NCBI GenBank assembly: GCA_028284235.1
Contig: JANQSC010000049.1
Coordinates: 1 to 64,000, forward strand
Length of the DNA stretch: 64,000 bases
Direction: 5' to 3'
DNA from: Opitutaceae bacterium
GTDB lineage: Bacteria; Verrucomicrobiota; Verrucomicrobiia; Opitutales; Opitutaceae
Part shown: positions 23,653 to 33,400 of the stretch, piece by piece
Layout of the letters: every line of letters begins with the position of its first letter
Numbering within the stretch: position 1 is the stretch's first letter
The notes under the pieces: generated by a model
Database searches by the model: none
Told to the model about the DNA's origin: nothing
The model's input: the letters and a program-made list of their open reading frames with translations, nothing else
Translations under genes and position numbers: made by a program

Positions 23653-25365
23653 ATGGCACTCGGAAGACTGCAAGGCGCAATCGTCGAAAATCTCGCGGGA
23701 CGGTCCTTTCTGGACTCGGAACAAGTCGAGGCTCTGAAATCGCACGAAACGGATTTGAACGGCAGTGCTTTCGACGAGCTGCTTCTCGGCGAATACCGTA
23801 TCACGCTCCACCAGCTCAACACAGCCAAGGCTAGCGCATACGGAGTGGCACCCATCAATGTAAAACGCCTGGCGATCCACAGAGGCACCTGGGAAATCTT
23901 GGACCAGGAATTTTGCGTCGAGAACTCTGTGGTTCCGGTCAGCAACGTCGGCAACTACATCGTAGTCGCGTTTTCCAACCCGTTCGAACTTTCGCTGTCG
24001 ACCAAGATCGCTGAAATCAGCGGCAAGCAAGTGATCACCCTTCTCAGTCCAGAGCAGGAGATCAAGGAAGTACTCAATCAGGACGCCAGCCCAGCCAAAG
24101 AATCGCAGTTCGACGACGTGATGGAAGCGGTGGGCGTCGAGTTCGGTACGGGTGAAGATGGCGAAGAAGACGAAGTCGACGACGAAGAATCCGCGCCGAT
24201 CATCCAGCTCGCGAACCGAATCATCGAGGACGCTTACGGACTCGGCGCGAGCGATATCCACATCGAGCCGCAAGAGAAAGAGCTGATGGTGCGTTACCGG
24301 GTCGACGGAGTCTGCCAGGAGAAACTGCGGCTTCCCACGAAAGTAGCGGGTTCGTTGATCGCGCGCCTCAAGATCATGTCGAATCTCGACATCGCCGAAC
24401 GACGACTCCCTCAGGACGGTCGTATCGTTTTCAAGCAATTTACTCGCAAGAACATCGACATCGATCTGCGCGTGTCGACCGCCCCGTTGAATCACGGGGA
24501 AGGGATCGTCATGCGTATCCTCGACAAGCAAAAGTCGACCATGCCGCTCCCGGCTCTCGGGTTCGCCGAAGAGAATCTCGCCCGCTACCGCGAAACCATC
24601 AAGCAGCCCTACGGGATGATCCTCCACTGTGGTCCGACGGGATCTGGAAAGTCGATGACGCTCTACTCGGCGCTCAACGAGATTAGCAATCCAGGAATCG
24701 TGATCCGCACTGCCGAGGACCCGATCGAATACACGCTCAACGGAATCAACCAGATGCAGATGAATCGTCAAATTGGACTGACGTTCGCGAGTTCGCTCCG
24801 GGCATTCCTGCGTCAGGACCCGGACATCATCCTCGTCGGGGAAATCCGTGACACGGAGACTGCTAATATCGCCGTGGAAGCCGCGCTTACTGGCCACTTG
24901 CTCATTAGCACGCTCCACACCAACGACGCTCCGGGGACGATCGCCCGTCTGACGGACATGAATATCGAGCCATTCATGATTTCCTCGTCGCTCCTGTGCG
25001 TTTGCGCTCAGCGATTGATGCGTCGTGTTTGTAAAACTTGTCGTATTCAGTATGAACCTACAGGTCGCGAGCAAGAGATTCTCGAGGCGGCTATCGGGTG
25101 GAGCGGAACGATTTTCAAGCACAACCCCAAGGGCTGCCCTCGTTGCAACGGCACGGGGTACAAGGGGCGAATTGGTATCCACGAATTAATGATCACCGAT
25201 GACGAACTCGTCCATGGGATCAACAAGGGCAAAGAAACCGCCGAGATTAAGAAAATCGCGATGAAAGGCGGAATGAAAACGCTCCACCAGGACAGCTTGC
25301 TTAAGGTCAAGGATGGCGTATCCACGTTGTCGGAAGCGCTTTCGACAGTTCCGATCGACATGTAG
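23653..25365 (+). CDS. Type II secretion / type IV pilus assembly ATPase (GspE/PilB family)
   Basis: Walker [54 protein letters not shown]; zinc site CKTC...[18 protein letters not shown]. Confidence 0.94.
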   Translation: MALGRLQGAIVENLAGRSFLDSEQVEALKSHETDLNGSAFDELLLGEYRITLHQLNTAKASAYGVAPINVKRLAIHRGTWEILDQEFCVENSVVPVSNVGNYIVVAFSNPFELSLSTKIAEISGKQVITLLSPEQEIKEVLNQDASPAKESQFDDVMEAVGVEFGTGEDGEEDEVDDEESAPIIQLANRIIEDAYGLGASDIHIEPQEKELMVRYRVDGVCQEKLRLPTKVAGSLIARLKIMSNLDIAERRLPQDGRIVFKQFTRKNIDIDLRVSTAPLNHGEGIVMRILDKQKSTMPLPALGFAEENLARYRETIKQPYGMILHCGPTGSGKSMTLYSALNEISNPGIVIRTAEDPIEYTLNGINQMQMNRQIGLTFASSLRAFLRQDPDIILVGEIRDTETANIAVEAALTGHLLISTLHTNDAPGTIARLTDMNIEPFMISSSLLCVCAQRLMRRVCKTCRIQYEPTGREQEILEAAIGWSGTIFKHNPKGCPRCNGTGYKGRIGIHELMITDDELVHGINKGKETAEIKKIAMKGGMKTLHQDSLLKVKDGVSTLSEALSTVPIDM

Positions 25366-25396
25366 CAACCGCTCGGGACCGCACTCTCGCGACCGC

Positions 25397-25426
25397 AAAA
25401 AAAAGCTGACGATCGCACGTCAGCTT
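25397..25426 (-). terminator. Rho-independent terminator between convergent genes
   Basis: AAGCTGACG-ATCGCA-CGTCAGCTT hairpin, T-run on minus strand. Confidence 0.7.
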
Positions 25427-25481
25427 CGGAGAAAAGCGCCGGGCGCGCAGGCCTCGACCCGCGCCGCGCGATCGTCTCGCT

Positions 25482-26048
25482 CTACAGCTCGCCCCCGGTT
25501 TCCGCCGCGGCCAGCAGCAGTTTGGCGGGCATGCGGAAGCGGTAGTTGGGGTTCACGTATTGGAAGCTCACCTGCAAGTCGGGCGTAACGATAAAGACGG
25601 AAGGAACCGGCAACATGCCCCTCCGTTTGTGATCGTATCCGACGCCAAAGGCGTTCATCGCGTTGAAGTCGCTGTCCGAATAGAGCTGATAGCCGAGTTC
25701 GTATTTTCCATCGGTCACGTTGAGCGAATCGGGCTTGTCCGGGCTGATCGCCACGATTTGGTAGCCCTTGGCTTTTAGGTCGCCCTCGATCTCGGCCAAC
25801 TCGTTCAGCTGCGTATTGCAGTACGGGCACCAGCCGCCGCGATAGAAAATAACGACGGAGCGCTTTCCTTTCAGAACGTCGGTCAAGTCGCGAGAGTTTC
25901 CTTTTTGATCGGCGATTCCCGCGCTGGGCACGGTGGCGCCGATTAGCAAGGGAGTGACTTCTTCGGCCGTTTTCGCGCTCGATAGAGCGGGAGCGAAACA
26001 AATCGCGAAAATTGAAAGGACGGCGAGAGGCGTGATTGTTTTCTTCAT
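25482..26048 (-). CDS. Exported peroxiredoxin-like (AhpC/TSA/thioredoxin fold) protein
   Basis: KRSVVIFYRGGWCPYCNTQLNELAEIEGDLKAKGYQIVAISPD; signal peptide MKKTITPLAVLSIFAICFAPALSSA. Confidence 0.87.
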   Translation of the reverse strand: MKKTITPLAVLSIFAICFAPALSSAKTAEEVTPLLIGATVPSAGIADQKGNSRDLTDVLKGKRSVVIFYRGGWCPYCNTQLNELAEIEGDLKAKGYQIVAISPDKPDSLNVTDGKYELGYQLYSDSDFNAMNAFGVGYDHKRRGMLPVPSVFIVTPDLQVSFQYVNPNYRFRMPAKLLLAAAETGGEL

Positions 26049-26124
26049 AGTTCGTGTGAATTCTGAGGTTGGGTGTCGGTAATCCTTTGGAGGAGACGAT
26101 CTTCGGCATCGATTGAATGCCGAA

Positions 26125-27000
26125 TTATCCATTTCGTAAAACTAAGTCCATAATCGTGTAAACGAGCTTGGATGCGGTGAAGTCGGACGCGTGATGCGAT
26201 TCACTCGGAGCGAGCTCGACCACATCGGCGCCCACCACGGTCCGGCCATGGATCGCCTTTTCGATTCCTTCGATGGCAGTATACCAGTCGAGACCGCCCG
26301 GCTCGGGGGTGCCCGTGCTCGGCATGATAGAGGGATCTAGCCCGTCGACATCGAAGCTCAGATAAATGTTCTGGGGAAACGACGCGGGGAGCAGTGTCTC
26401 GGGGAGTCCAGAGCTGGCGATTTCCTTTGCGTCCAGAAAGGAGATCGAAGCGGCTTCACGTGTCTCGACTTCCTCTACGCAAAGCGAACGGACGCCGACT
26501 TGGAAAATGGGAACTCCCAAGTCGCGAACGCGTTTCATGACGCACGCGTGGCTGAAGGGATTGCCTTGATAGGAGTCGCGCAGGTCGGCGTGAGCGTCGA
26601 ACTGAACGACCCCGAAGTCGACTCCCAGCGACTTGAGAGCGCGAATCGGAGCGAGCGAGATCGAGTGTTCCCCTCCGAGGGTAATTGGGAATCTGCTCAG
26701 TTTCAAAGAGCGTGTGATCGATTCTTGAATACGATCGAGCGTACCCTCGGCATCTTCGTCGCAATCGACGAACGGGGCAGTATAGATGCCAGCGTCGCCT
26801 GGCGTGGACCCGTTCAAGTAGGCCTCGAGCTGAGTTGAAGCGCGTAGTATGGCGGCAGGGCCGTTTGCGGTGCCGCCGCCGTAGGAGACGCTCGTTTCCC
26901 AGGGGACGGGAATAATGTGGAAGTAGGCGTCCTCGGGATTGCTTGGTTCGAATTCGTCCGAATGAAATGGAGGGATACCGTTGTTGGTTGGTTGGGGCAT
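26125..27000 (-). CDS. speB: Agmatinase / ureohydrolase family
   Basis: GGEHSISLAPIRAL, VVQFDAHADLRDSYQGNPFSHACVM, YLSFDVDGLDPSIMPSTGTPEPGG metal-binding motifs. Confidence 0.92.
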   Translation of the reverse strand: MPQPTNNGIPPFHSDEFEPSNPEDAYFHIIPVPWETSVSYGGGTANGPAAILRASTQLEAYLNGSTPGDAGIYTAPFVDCDEDAEGTLDRIQESITRSLKLSRFPITLGGEHSISLAPIRALKSLGVDFGVVQFDAHADLRDSYQGNPFSHACVMKRVRDLGVPIFQVGVRSLCVEEVETREAASISFLDAKEIASSGLPETLLPASFPQNIYLSFDVDGLDPSIMPSTGTPEPGGLDWYTAIEGIEKAIHGRTVVGADVVELAPSESHHASDFTASKLVYTIMDLVLRNG

Positions 27001-27014
27001 CGGTTTACTTTGAT

Positions 27015-28178
27015 TTAGGAAAGCCGGTTTTTATAGTCCTGATAGTCAAACTCTCGAACGACTTCCAGTCTTTCGTCGACGGGATCCCAAGTTACTATTG
27101 AAGGATGCTTGATTCCGTTGAATGTCGTCGTTTTCACCATTGTGTAGTGGGCCATATCCAGAAAATGGATTCGATTTCCCGGTTTGAGAGGCTCGTCAAA
27201 CGAATAGTCGCCGATTACGTCGCCGGCGAGGCAGGAAAGCCCGCCGAGTTGATAGTTCCATTTTCGCTCGCCGGGCAGTCCCGCTCCGTAGATCTCCGGA
27301 CGGTAGGGCATCTCTAGCGTGTCGGGCATGTGGCAAGTCGCGGATACGTCGAGAATGGCGATAGCGCGTTCATTGTGGACGACATCCAGCACGGTGGCCC
27401 TGAGGACTCCGGTGTTGATGGCGATGGCTTCTCCGGGTTCGAGATAAACTTCGAGATGCGGGTAGCGCGCTCGGAATTGGGAGAGTGCGGAAACGAGACA
27501 CTCTCGGTCGTATTGCGGGCTAGTGATGTGGTGGCCGCCTCCGAAGTTCACCCATTTCAGTTCGGGAAGCCATTTACCGAATCGCGACTCGAAGGCATCG
27601 AGGACGCGCTCGAATGTATCCGCGTTTTGCTCGCACAGGGCGTGGAAATGAAAGCCGTCGACACCCTCGAGCGATTGCCCGTCAAACGCTTCGACGGGAA
27701 TGCCCAGTCTCGAACCGGGGGCGCAGGGGTCGTAGAGAGACACTTCGACTTCCGAGTAGGCCGGGTTGACGCGGAGTCCGCGAGAGATCGCTCTCCCAGA
27801 ACGGAGCAAAGCGTCTCGGTGCGCTTCGAATTGGGCGAATGAGTTGAAGGTGACGTGGTGGGCGATCGGAGCGATTTCCTCGATATCTTCCCGGGTGAAT
27901 GCCGGCGCGTAGACATGGACTTCCTTGCCGAAATACTCAGCCCCGAGGAGGGCTTCGTGGGGTCCGCTCGCGCAAACGCCTGCAAGCGATTCTGAGAGGA
28001 TCGGGAAGACACTGTGCATCGCGAAGCCTTTGAGCGCGCAGAGGATTTTGCAGCCGGTGGTTCGTTGAACCTCTTCGAGAGTCTCCAGATTGGATCGCAG
28101 TCGTTGAATATCGACTACAAAGCAAGGCGACGGCGCCGAGTCGGGTAAGGCTGGATCGTAATGGACGATATGGTCCAT
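27015..28178 (-). CDS. nspC: Carboxynorspermidine decarboxylase
   Basis: ILCALKGFAMHSVFPILSESLAGVCASGPHEALLG; GFHFHALCEQNADTFERVLDAFE; WVNFGGGHHIT; YLEPGEAIAINTG; CLAGDVIGDYSF. Confidence 0.93.
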   Translation of the reverse strand: MDHIVHYDPALPDSAPSPCFVVDIQRLRSNLETLEEVQRTTGCKILCALKGFAMHSVFPILSESLAGVCASGPHEALLGAEYFGKEVHVYAPAFTREDIEEIAPIAHHVTFNSFAQFEAHRDALLRSGRAISRGLRVNPAYSEVEVSLYDPCAPGSRLGIPVEAFDGQSLEGVDGFHFHALCEQNADTFERVLDAFESRFGKWLPELKWVNFGGGHHITSPQYDRECLVSALSQFRARYPHLEVYLEPGEAIAINTGVLRATVLDVVHNERAIAILDVSATCHMPDTLEMPYRPEIYGAGLPGERKWNYQLGGLSCLAGDVIGDYSFDEPLKPGNRIHFLDMAHYTMVKTTTFNGIKHPSIVTWDPVDERLEVVREFDYQDYKNRLS

Positions 28179-28193
28179 CTCAAATCTCCCTAG

Positions 28194-28220
28194 TCCTAAT
28201 CATAATCATACTCTTAATCC
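28194..28220 (+). repeat. Left inverted repeat of IVS-like element
   Basis: tcctaatcataatcatactcttaatcc. Confidence 0.85.
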
Positions 28221-28636
28221 TAATCATCATCGAATAGAAAGTTGCGAATTCCATAAGTCGCCTCCGACTCCCTCACTAAATCACCGTGCCCAAATCTCTC
28301 AATTAATCCGTGGAGCATGCGAACAATGACCAGTAGCATTTGTTTTCCTTCGGAAAGATCTTCTTCAGTTCGAAAACCTTGAGCAATGATCACATCGATG
28401 CACGCGGCGGACTCTACCGCGGACCCCTGGGCGATTTGAAAGAAACGTGAGCGATCTTTGGGCGATCGTTTCGCATTCCCCTCAGCGATGTTTAGCGGAA
28501 TGCTGATCGATGCGCGGTCGATCTGAGCGCGGATCGCTGAAGATCCTTCAGGAAGTCTGGTCTGCATTTTCTTAGTCCAAGCAACGAAATCGATCGATTT
28601 CTGGTAGACCTCTAGTTTTTCGTGAGAGAATGCCAT
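28220..28636 (-). CDS. Four helix bundle protein (23S rRNA intervening-sequence protein family)
   Basis: FSHEKLEVYQKSIDFVAWTKKMQ...IRAQIDRASISIPLNIAEGNAKRSPKDRSRFFQIAQGSAVESAACIDV matches the family pattern (RAS.SIP.NIAEG...RF..IA.GSA.E). Confidence 0.9.
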   Translation of the reverse strand: MAFSHEKLEVYQKSIDFVAWTKKMQTRLPEGSSAIRAQIDRASISIPLNIAEGNAKRSPKDRSRFFQIAQGSAVESAACIDVIIAQGFRTEEDLSEGKQMLLVIVRMLHGLIERFGHGDLVRESEATYGIRNFLFDDD

Positions 28637-28657
28637 ACGAGTTGGGAATACGGATTC

Positions 28658-28684
28658 GGATTAAGAGTAGGATTATGATTAGGA
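28658..28684 (-). repeat. Right inverted repeat of IVS-like element
   Basis: ggattaagagtaggattatgattagga; reverse complement matches left repeat at 26/27. Confidence 0.85.
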
Positions 28685-28711
28685 GAGCGCTACTGGGATT
28701 GACGCGCAATC

Positions 28712-29917
28712 TCAGTCGCGAAGGGGTTCCGGTTTCGCGTCGAGAAATTGCTCGGTCCAAGGTAGGCCGCGTTCATTGAGTTCTGCCATGAAGGGGTCTG
28801 GGTCGAATTGCTCGACGTTGAAGACGCCTTTGCCGGTCCACTTTCCAGTTAGGAGCATCATGGCGCCGATCATGGCAGGGACTCCAGTCGTATAGGAAAC
28901 TGCCTGGGAGTTGACTTCGGCAAAGCACTGCTCGTGGTCGCAGATGTTGTAGATGTAGTAGTGTTTTCGTTCCCCGTCTTTGCGCCCGTCGACAACGCAG
29001 CCAATGCAGGTGCGTCCTTGGGTCGACTCGCCGAGCGATCCGGGATCAGGGAGGATTGCTTTCAAAAACTGCAGCGGGACGATTTCCTGCCCTTGATAGA
29101 CGACGGGGTCGATCCGCGTCATTCCTACGTTTTCCAATACGCGTAGATGGGTTAGGTACTGTTCCGAAAACGTCATCCAAAAACGCATACGCTGGATTTC
29201 AGGAAAGTGCTTTGCCAGCGATTCCATCTCCTCGTGGTACATGAGGTACATTTCCTTGGGACCGATTCCCTCGGGAAAGTCGAATGAGCGATGAACGGAC
29301 AGGGGTGGTGTTTCTTGCCATTGCCCGTTTTCGAAATAACGCCCGTTGGCGGTGACTTCGCGGATATTGATTTCCGGATTGAAGTTCGTGGCGAAGTGCT
29401 TGCCGTGGTCGCCGGCATTGCAGTCGATAATGTCCAGAGTGTCGATCGAATCGAAATGGTGTTTGCGCGCGTAGGCGGTGAAGATATTGGTCACTCCAGG
29501 ATCGAATCCGCATCCAAGCAGAGCGATTAGTCCAGCGTCCTCGAATCGCTTTTGATAGGCCCATTGCCAATGGTATTCAAATTTGGCTTCGTCGATGGGC
29601 TCGTAGTTGGCCGTATCCATATAGTGGACGCCGGCTTCGAGGCAGGCGTCCATTATGGTGAGATCCTGATAGGGGAGGGCCACGTTGATCACGAGATCGG
29701 GCCGGTAGTCGCTCAGTAAAGCGACAGTTTCCGCGACGTTGTCGGCGTCGATCTCGGCGGTCGCGATTTCACGGTCAATTTCCGCGGCGATCGCCTCGCA
29801 TTTGCTCTCGGTGCGGCTCGCGAGGCAAATCTCTGAAAACACCTCGGGGATTTGGGCGCATTTATGGGTGACGACGCGGCCGACGCCTCCGGCTCCGATA
29901 ATTAGGACCTTGCTCAT
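28712..29917 (-). CDS. Saccharopine dehydrogenase family / carboxynorspermidine synthase (CANSDH-like)
   Basis: VLIIGAGGVGRVVTHKCAQIPEVFSEICLASRTESKCEAIA; ALLGCGFDPGVTNIFTAYA; adjacency to nspC. Confidence 0.9.
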   Translation of the reverse strand: MSKVLIIGAGGVGRVVTHKCAQIPEVFSEICLASRTESKCEAIAAEIDREIATAEIDADNVAETVALLSDYRPDLVINVALPYQDLTIMDACLEAGVHYMDTANYEPIDEAKFEYHWQWAYQKRFEDAGLIALLGCGFDPGVTNIFTAYARKHHFDSIDTLDIIDCNAGDHGKHFATNFNPEINIREVTANGRYFENGQWQETPPLSVHRSFDFPEGIGPKEMYLMYHEEMESLAKHFPEIQRMRFWMTFSEQYLTHLRVLENVGMTRIDPVVYQGQEIVPLQFLKAILPDPGSLGESTQGRTCIGCVVDGRKDGERKHYYIYNICDHEQCFAEVNSQAVSYTTGVPAMIGAMMLLTGKWTGKGVFNVEQFDPDPFMAELNERGLPWTEQFLDAKPEPLRD

Positions 29918-30148
29918 AGCAGATCGATTTCATCGTCTACCGCGGCTCGAATTGCAATGGCATTTGGCGGAATTCAAGTGGGCGCCAAATTGTCGTGGCG
30001 CACGAAAATGGTTTCCGCGGTCCGGAAAGGAGCAGTAAACTAGGTTCTGGACTCTACGAGCGGGCGAGTTTGTAGAGGGATTTCGGGCAGCGACAGAGGG
30101 GATTCTCTATTTATTTTGTTTCTGGAAAACTGTTATATTGTAGGCATT

Positions 30149-30346
30149 ATGGAATTACCAGCTGTACAGAACTTAGTCGATGCGACGCTAAATCCGGTAC
30201 GGTCTTTGGGCAACGACGCTTCAAGCATTACTGCTCAATCGACTGAGCCCGTGGCGACTGGCGGCGAGTCCGCGACCAGCGATTCGGGTTTCGGTTCGAA
30301 TGACGCTCAGAGCAACACCGGTTCGCATTTGAATGAAAAAGCCTAG
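30149..30346 (+). CDS. Small hypothetical protein (65 aa)
   Basis: MELPAVQNLVDATLNPVRSLGNDASSITAQSTEPVATGGESATSDSGFGSNDAQSNTGSHLNEKA; isolated ORF followed by terminator. Confidence 0.45.
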   Translation: MELPAVQNLVDATLNPVRSLGNDASSITAQSTEPVATGGESATSDSGFGSNDAQSNTGSHLNEKA

Positions 30347-30393
30347 AGCGCGTTGCTCGCTCTAACGACGCCCAGTTTACTGGGACAAAAAAC

Positions 30394-30426
30394 AAGTCCT
30401 CGCCAAATTTCAGCGAGGACTTTTTT
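30394..30426 (+). terminator. Rho-independent terminator
   Basis: AAGTCCTCGC-CAAATTTCA-GCGAGGACTTTTTT; preceded by a smaller hairpin CCCAGTTTACTGGG. Confidence 0.9.
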
Positions 30427-30450
30427 GTGTCGATTGACTGTTCGCTCGAA

Positions 30451-33400
30451 CTAGAGATCGGTGGGAGCGAATACTTCTATTAGGGCAATGCCGCTTTCAC
30501 CCGCAGCTCCGGCAACTTGTACGCCGTAAACCTTGTTGGGCTCGAGGTCGACTACCATGGCGGAATTAGTGCTTCCGAACGTGTATCCAACGGAATTCAC
30601 ATGGGCTGCCACAAGCAGGATTTCCGCGACGTTGTTCTCCGCGTCGCCCCAATCGTCGTTAGTGAAGAGCTCGACCGCGGTCCCCGTTTGATCGAGGACA
30701 CGTATATTCGGATTGGGAAGAGCAGGCGAACCAGTGGGAAGGGCCAGCCCCGGACCTTGAGCGCGGATAAGCACTTTCTGCGGCTTGTTTCCGAGAACCG
30801 TGAATCCGGCAAACAGTTTTTTGCTATCTTCGGACCCGACAAAGCTGCGAGTCGAGATATTGAACAGTGAAACATCCGCGTTGAAGTCGGACTTGTGCGT
30901 CTCGTCGTAGACTTCGACGGTGCCGATTCCAGTGCCGCCATCGACGCCTTTGATCACCGCGGTGTAGACGCCCTCAGTGACGGTCACCCGCATTGCGGCA
31001 TCGTTGGATCCAAGAGGGAGCGACGGCGCTCCTACGAGGTCGATTGCGGTTGTTATGTCGGCGTCGTCGCCCCAGGTTGTATTCGGATTTTGGGGATGAT
31101 CGACTAAGGCCGAGGTTGGTTCGTCTGGCGGGGTCACATTGAAGTCAGTCTTGTACAGTTCGATGGTCGGATTCGCGATCGCGTCTGTTAGATTGTTGGG
31201 CGGCTCCGCGAGAGTCGGGCCCACCGACATGATCAAGACGTCGAGCGCTTCGGTGCCGAGCACGGTGAATCCGGCAATCATGACGTTGTCGTTCGTCAGA
31301 ATTTCCGATCGCGAGGAAATATTCACAACGCGAGCAAATCCGGTCGGATCCGAGACTGTGGTTTGACCATTAATGGTGATCCGAAGCACGCCGGAGCTGG
31401 TATTGTCGTCGGAATCCTTGGCAGTGTAGGTGAAGGTTTCCTCCAGTGTTTCCCCGTCGTCGAGGGCGACAACGTCTGGGTCGTCCTTGTCGACTTGATA
31501 CGCGTAGCTGCCGTCGGGGGCGATGACGAGATAGCCGTGGTCGGTTTTGATGCGGGTTCCCACGTTATCGGTCTCGCCGTCGACGTTGTCGATCGTCAGC
31601 TCATCGTCGGCGGGCTTGCCGTCGTTGTCGGTGACGTTTCCTTTGATGTAGCTTTCGCCTTCGTCGATCGAGTCTTCGTCGTCGTTCGCGATGACTGACA
31701 GTCCGTTGATCGTGATTCGGAGGGTGCCGACGTCGGTGCGGTCTTCCCCGTCTTTGGCTCGATAGGTGACGCTGTCTTCGAGCGACTCTCCGTTTTCGAG
31801 GTCCTGTACGTCGGTATTGGTGTTGTCGAGCGTGTAGGTGTAGGTTCCGTTTGCGGCGATTGTGATCTGGCCGTAGGTGGTCGCGATTTGAACGCCTACA
31901 TTCGCGCCGTCACCGCCGACCTGGTCCACGACAAGGGTTTCGCCGTCCGGCTTGTCGTCATTGGCAAGGACGTCGCCTCCGACGGTGTCGCCGCCTTCGG
32001 TAATCGAGTTCGTGTCGTCATTGGCCGTGACGGTTTCGGCCGCGGCGACTGCTGAGACATTGAGAACGGTTCCCCATTCCATTTCGTAGTTGTCGTGCAT
32101 CATTCCTTGAGCTTGCAGCGATACGTCGCCGATGGCGGCCGGAGCGAAGTCAAAGGTAGTTGCCCCAGGAAGGAAAGCAGAAGTAGTGGTATCGGTCATA
32201 CTCAACACATTGGTCAGAGTGATGTCGTCGAAATACCAGCCAACTTGCGATGTCGTCTGGGGGAAGGCGATCCCGCCGATGTGGTCGAATTCAAACTGTA
32301 TGTGGATTGTGCGTCCTTCGTATTCGGAAAGGTCGATATCTTTAGTGGTGAAGGTCGTTTCCGGGGAACCGCCTGAGCCGTCCTGCGCCGTGGTGCCGGG
32401 CTGGAGAAATACGTTTATCCAGGAAACGCCATTGTCCAAAGAGATATTGACTTTGGACAGCTGTGTATCGGTCGCGGTTCGAACCATACTTTCGAATGAG
32501 AGCATAGCGTCGCTGCCCACTACATAGGCGTCCGGGAAGGTGATTGAGTTGCTGGTTCCGAGTTCGCTGCTGGTGGCGAGGTGAAAGGCGGATGTTCCAC
32601 TGGCGGCGAATGAGCTGTCGATAACGTTGTAGCCGCCAAATATGCGCACGATGAGCGACCCGATGCCGGACTCCGCGCCTTCAACGAAATCGCCGACTGC
32701 AGTGTTGAACGAGCGGAAACGGATGCCGGTCACGTTTTCGTTGCTCACTTCCTGGGCGAAATCGGGGAGGTCGACGGCGTATTCGTTCAGGATTCCCTGC
32801 TCAGGCGCGGCCGGTCCCGTTATGCTGGTGACGGTGGTTTCGCCCGTGGTCGGGACTTCAGGGTCGAAAACGATTACGTCGTACGTGTAGCTCGTTTCGG
32901 GAGCGTCTTGTATCCCTGTGATGGTTACGGAATAGGTTACATCGTCGCTCGGCTTTTCATGCGTGTGGGAGTCGTTGGCGTCGAGTCCGTCGTAAACCCA
33001 AACGAGCGTGTTGTCGCCGATGAACCCGATCGGGTTGTCGGGATCCGGGTCGAGGGTCTCCAGAACGGGGGCGTCCGATCCATCCATTGGGACGCCGTCT
33101 TTTGTCATCGTGACAACGGCGTCCTTGAAATTGGCGCCTTCAATTGAAAAGGACCAGCGTGGGTGAACCGTGCGGTAGGGCACGTAGCCCTCTTGAGGAA
33201 AGGCGACATACGGGAAATCGATGGGGGCTCTCGGGTTCGCGTTAAAGACGTCGTTTTCCGCCGAGAAAATGTGGATTGCGTTGGCGCGACGGACACTATC
33301 TCTGGGTCCACCAGATCCGGGAGGAATCGCTCCTTGGCGCGTGTCGATTTCGTCAATCGCCGCTTGGGGGATTTCGGGAACTGTCGCGGAAGGCGTGTCT

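Larger units (their letters stand above)
28194..28684 (-). mobile_element. Putative IVS-like element: four-helix-bundle ORF bounded by a 27-bp inverted repeat
   Basis: TCCTAATCATAATCATACTCTTAATCC (28194-28220) and the reverse complement of TCCTAATCATAATCCTACTCTTAATCC (28658-28684), 26/27 identical, enclosing the 28220-28636 ORF. Confidence 0.7.

Noticed and set aside
23446-25182. 578-aa minus-strand ORF
   Set aside because: Antisense to the GspE/PilB gene; artefact.
31365-32030. Internal repetitive DNA in the CAP/VCBS gene
   Set aside because: Explained by two VCBS-like protein repeats; not an independent DNA repeat.
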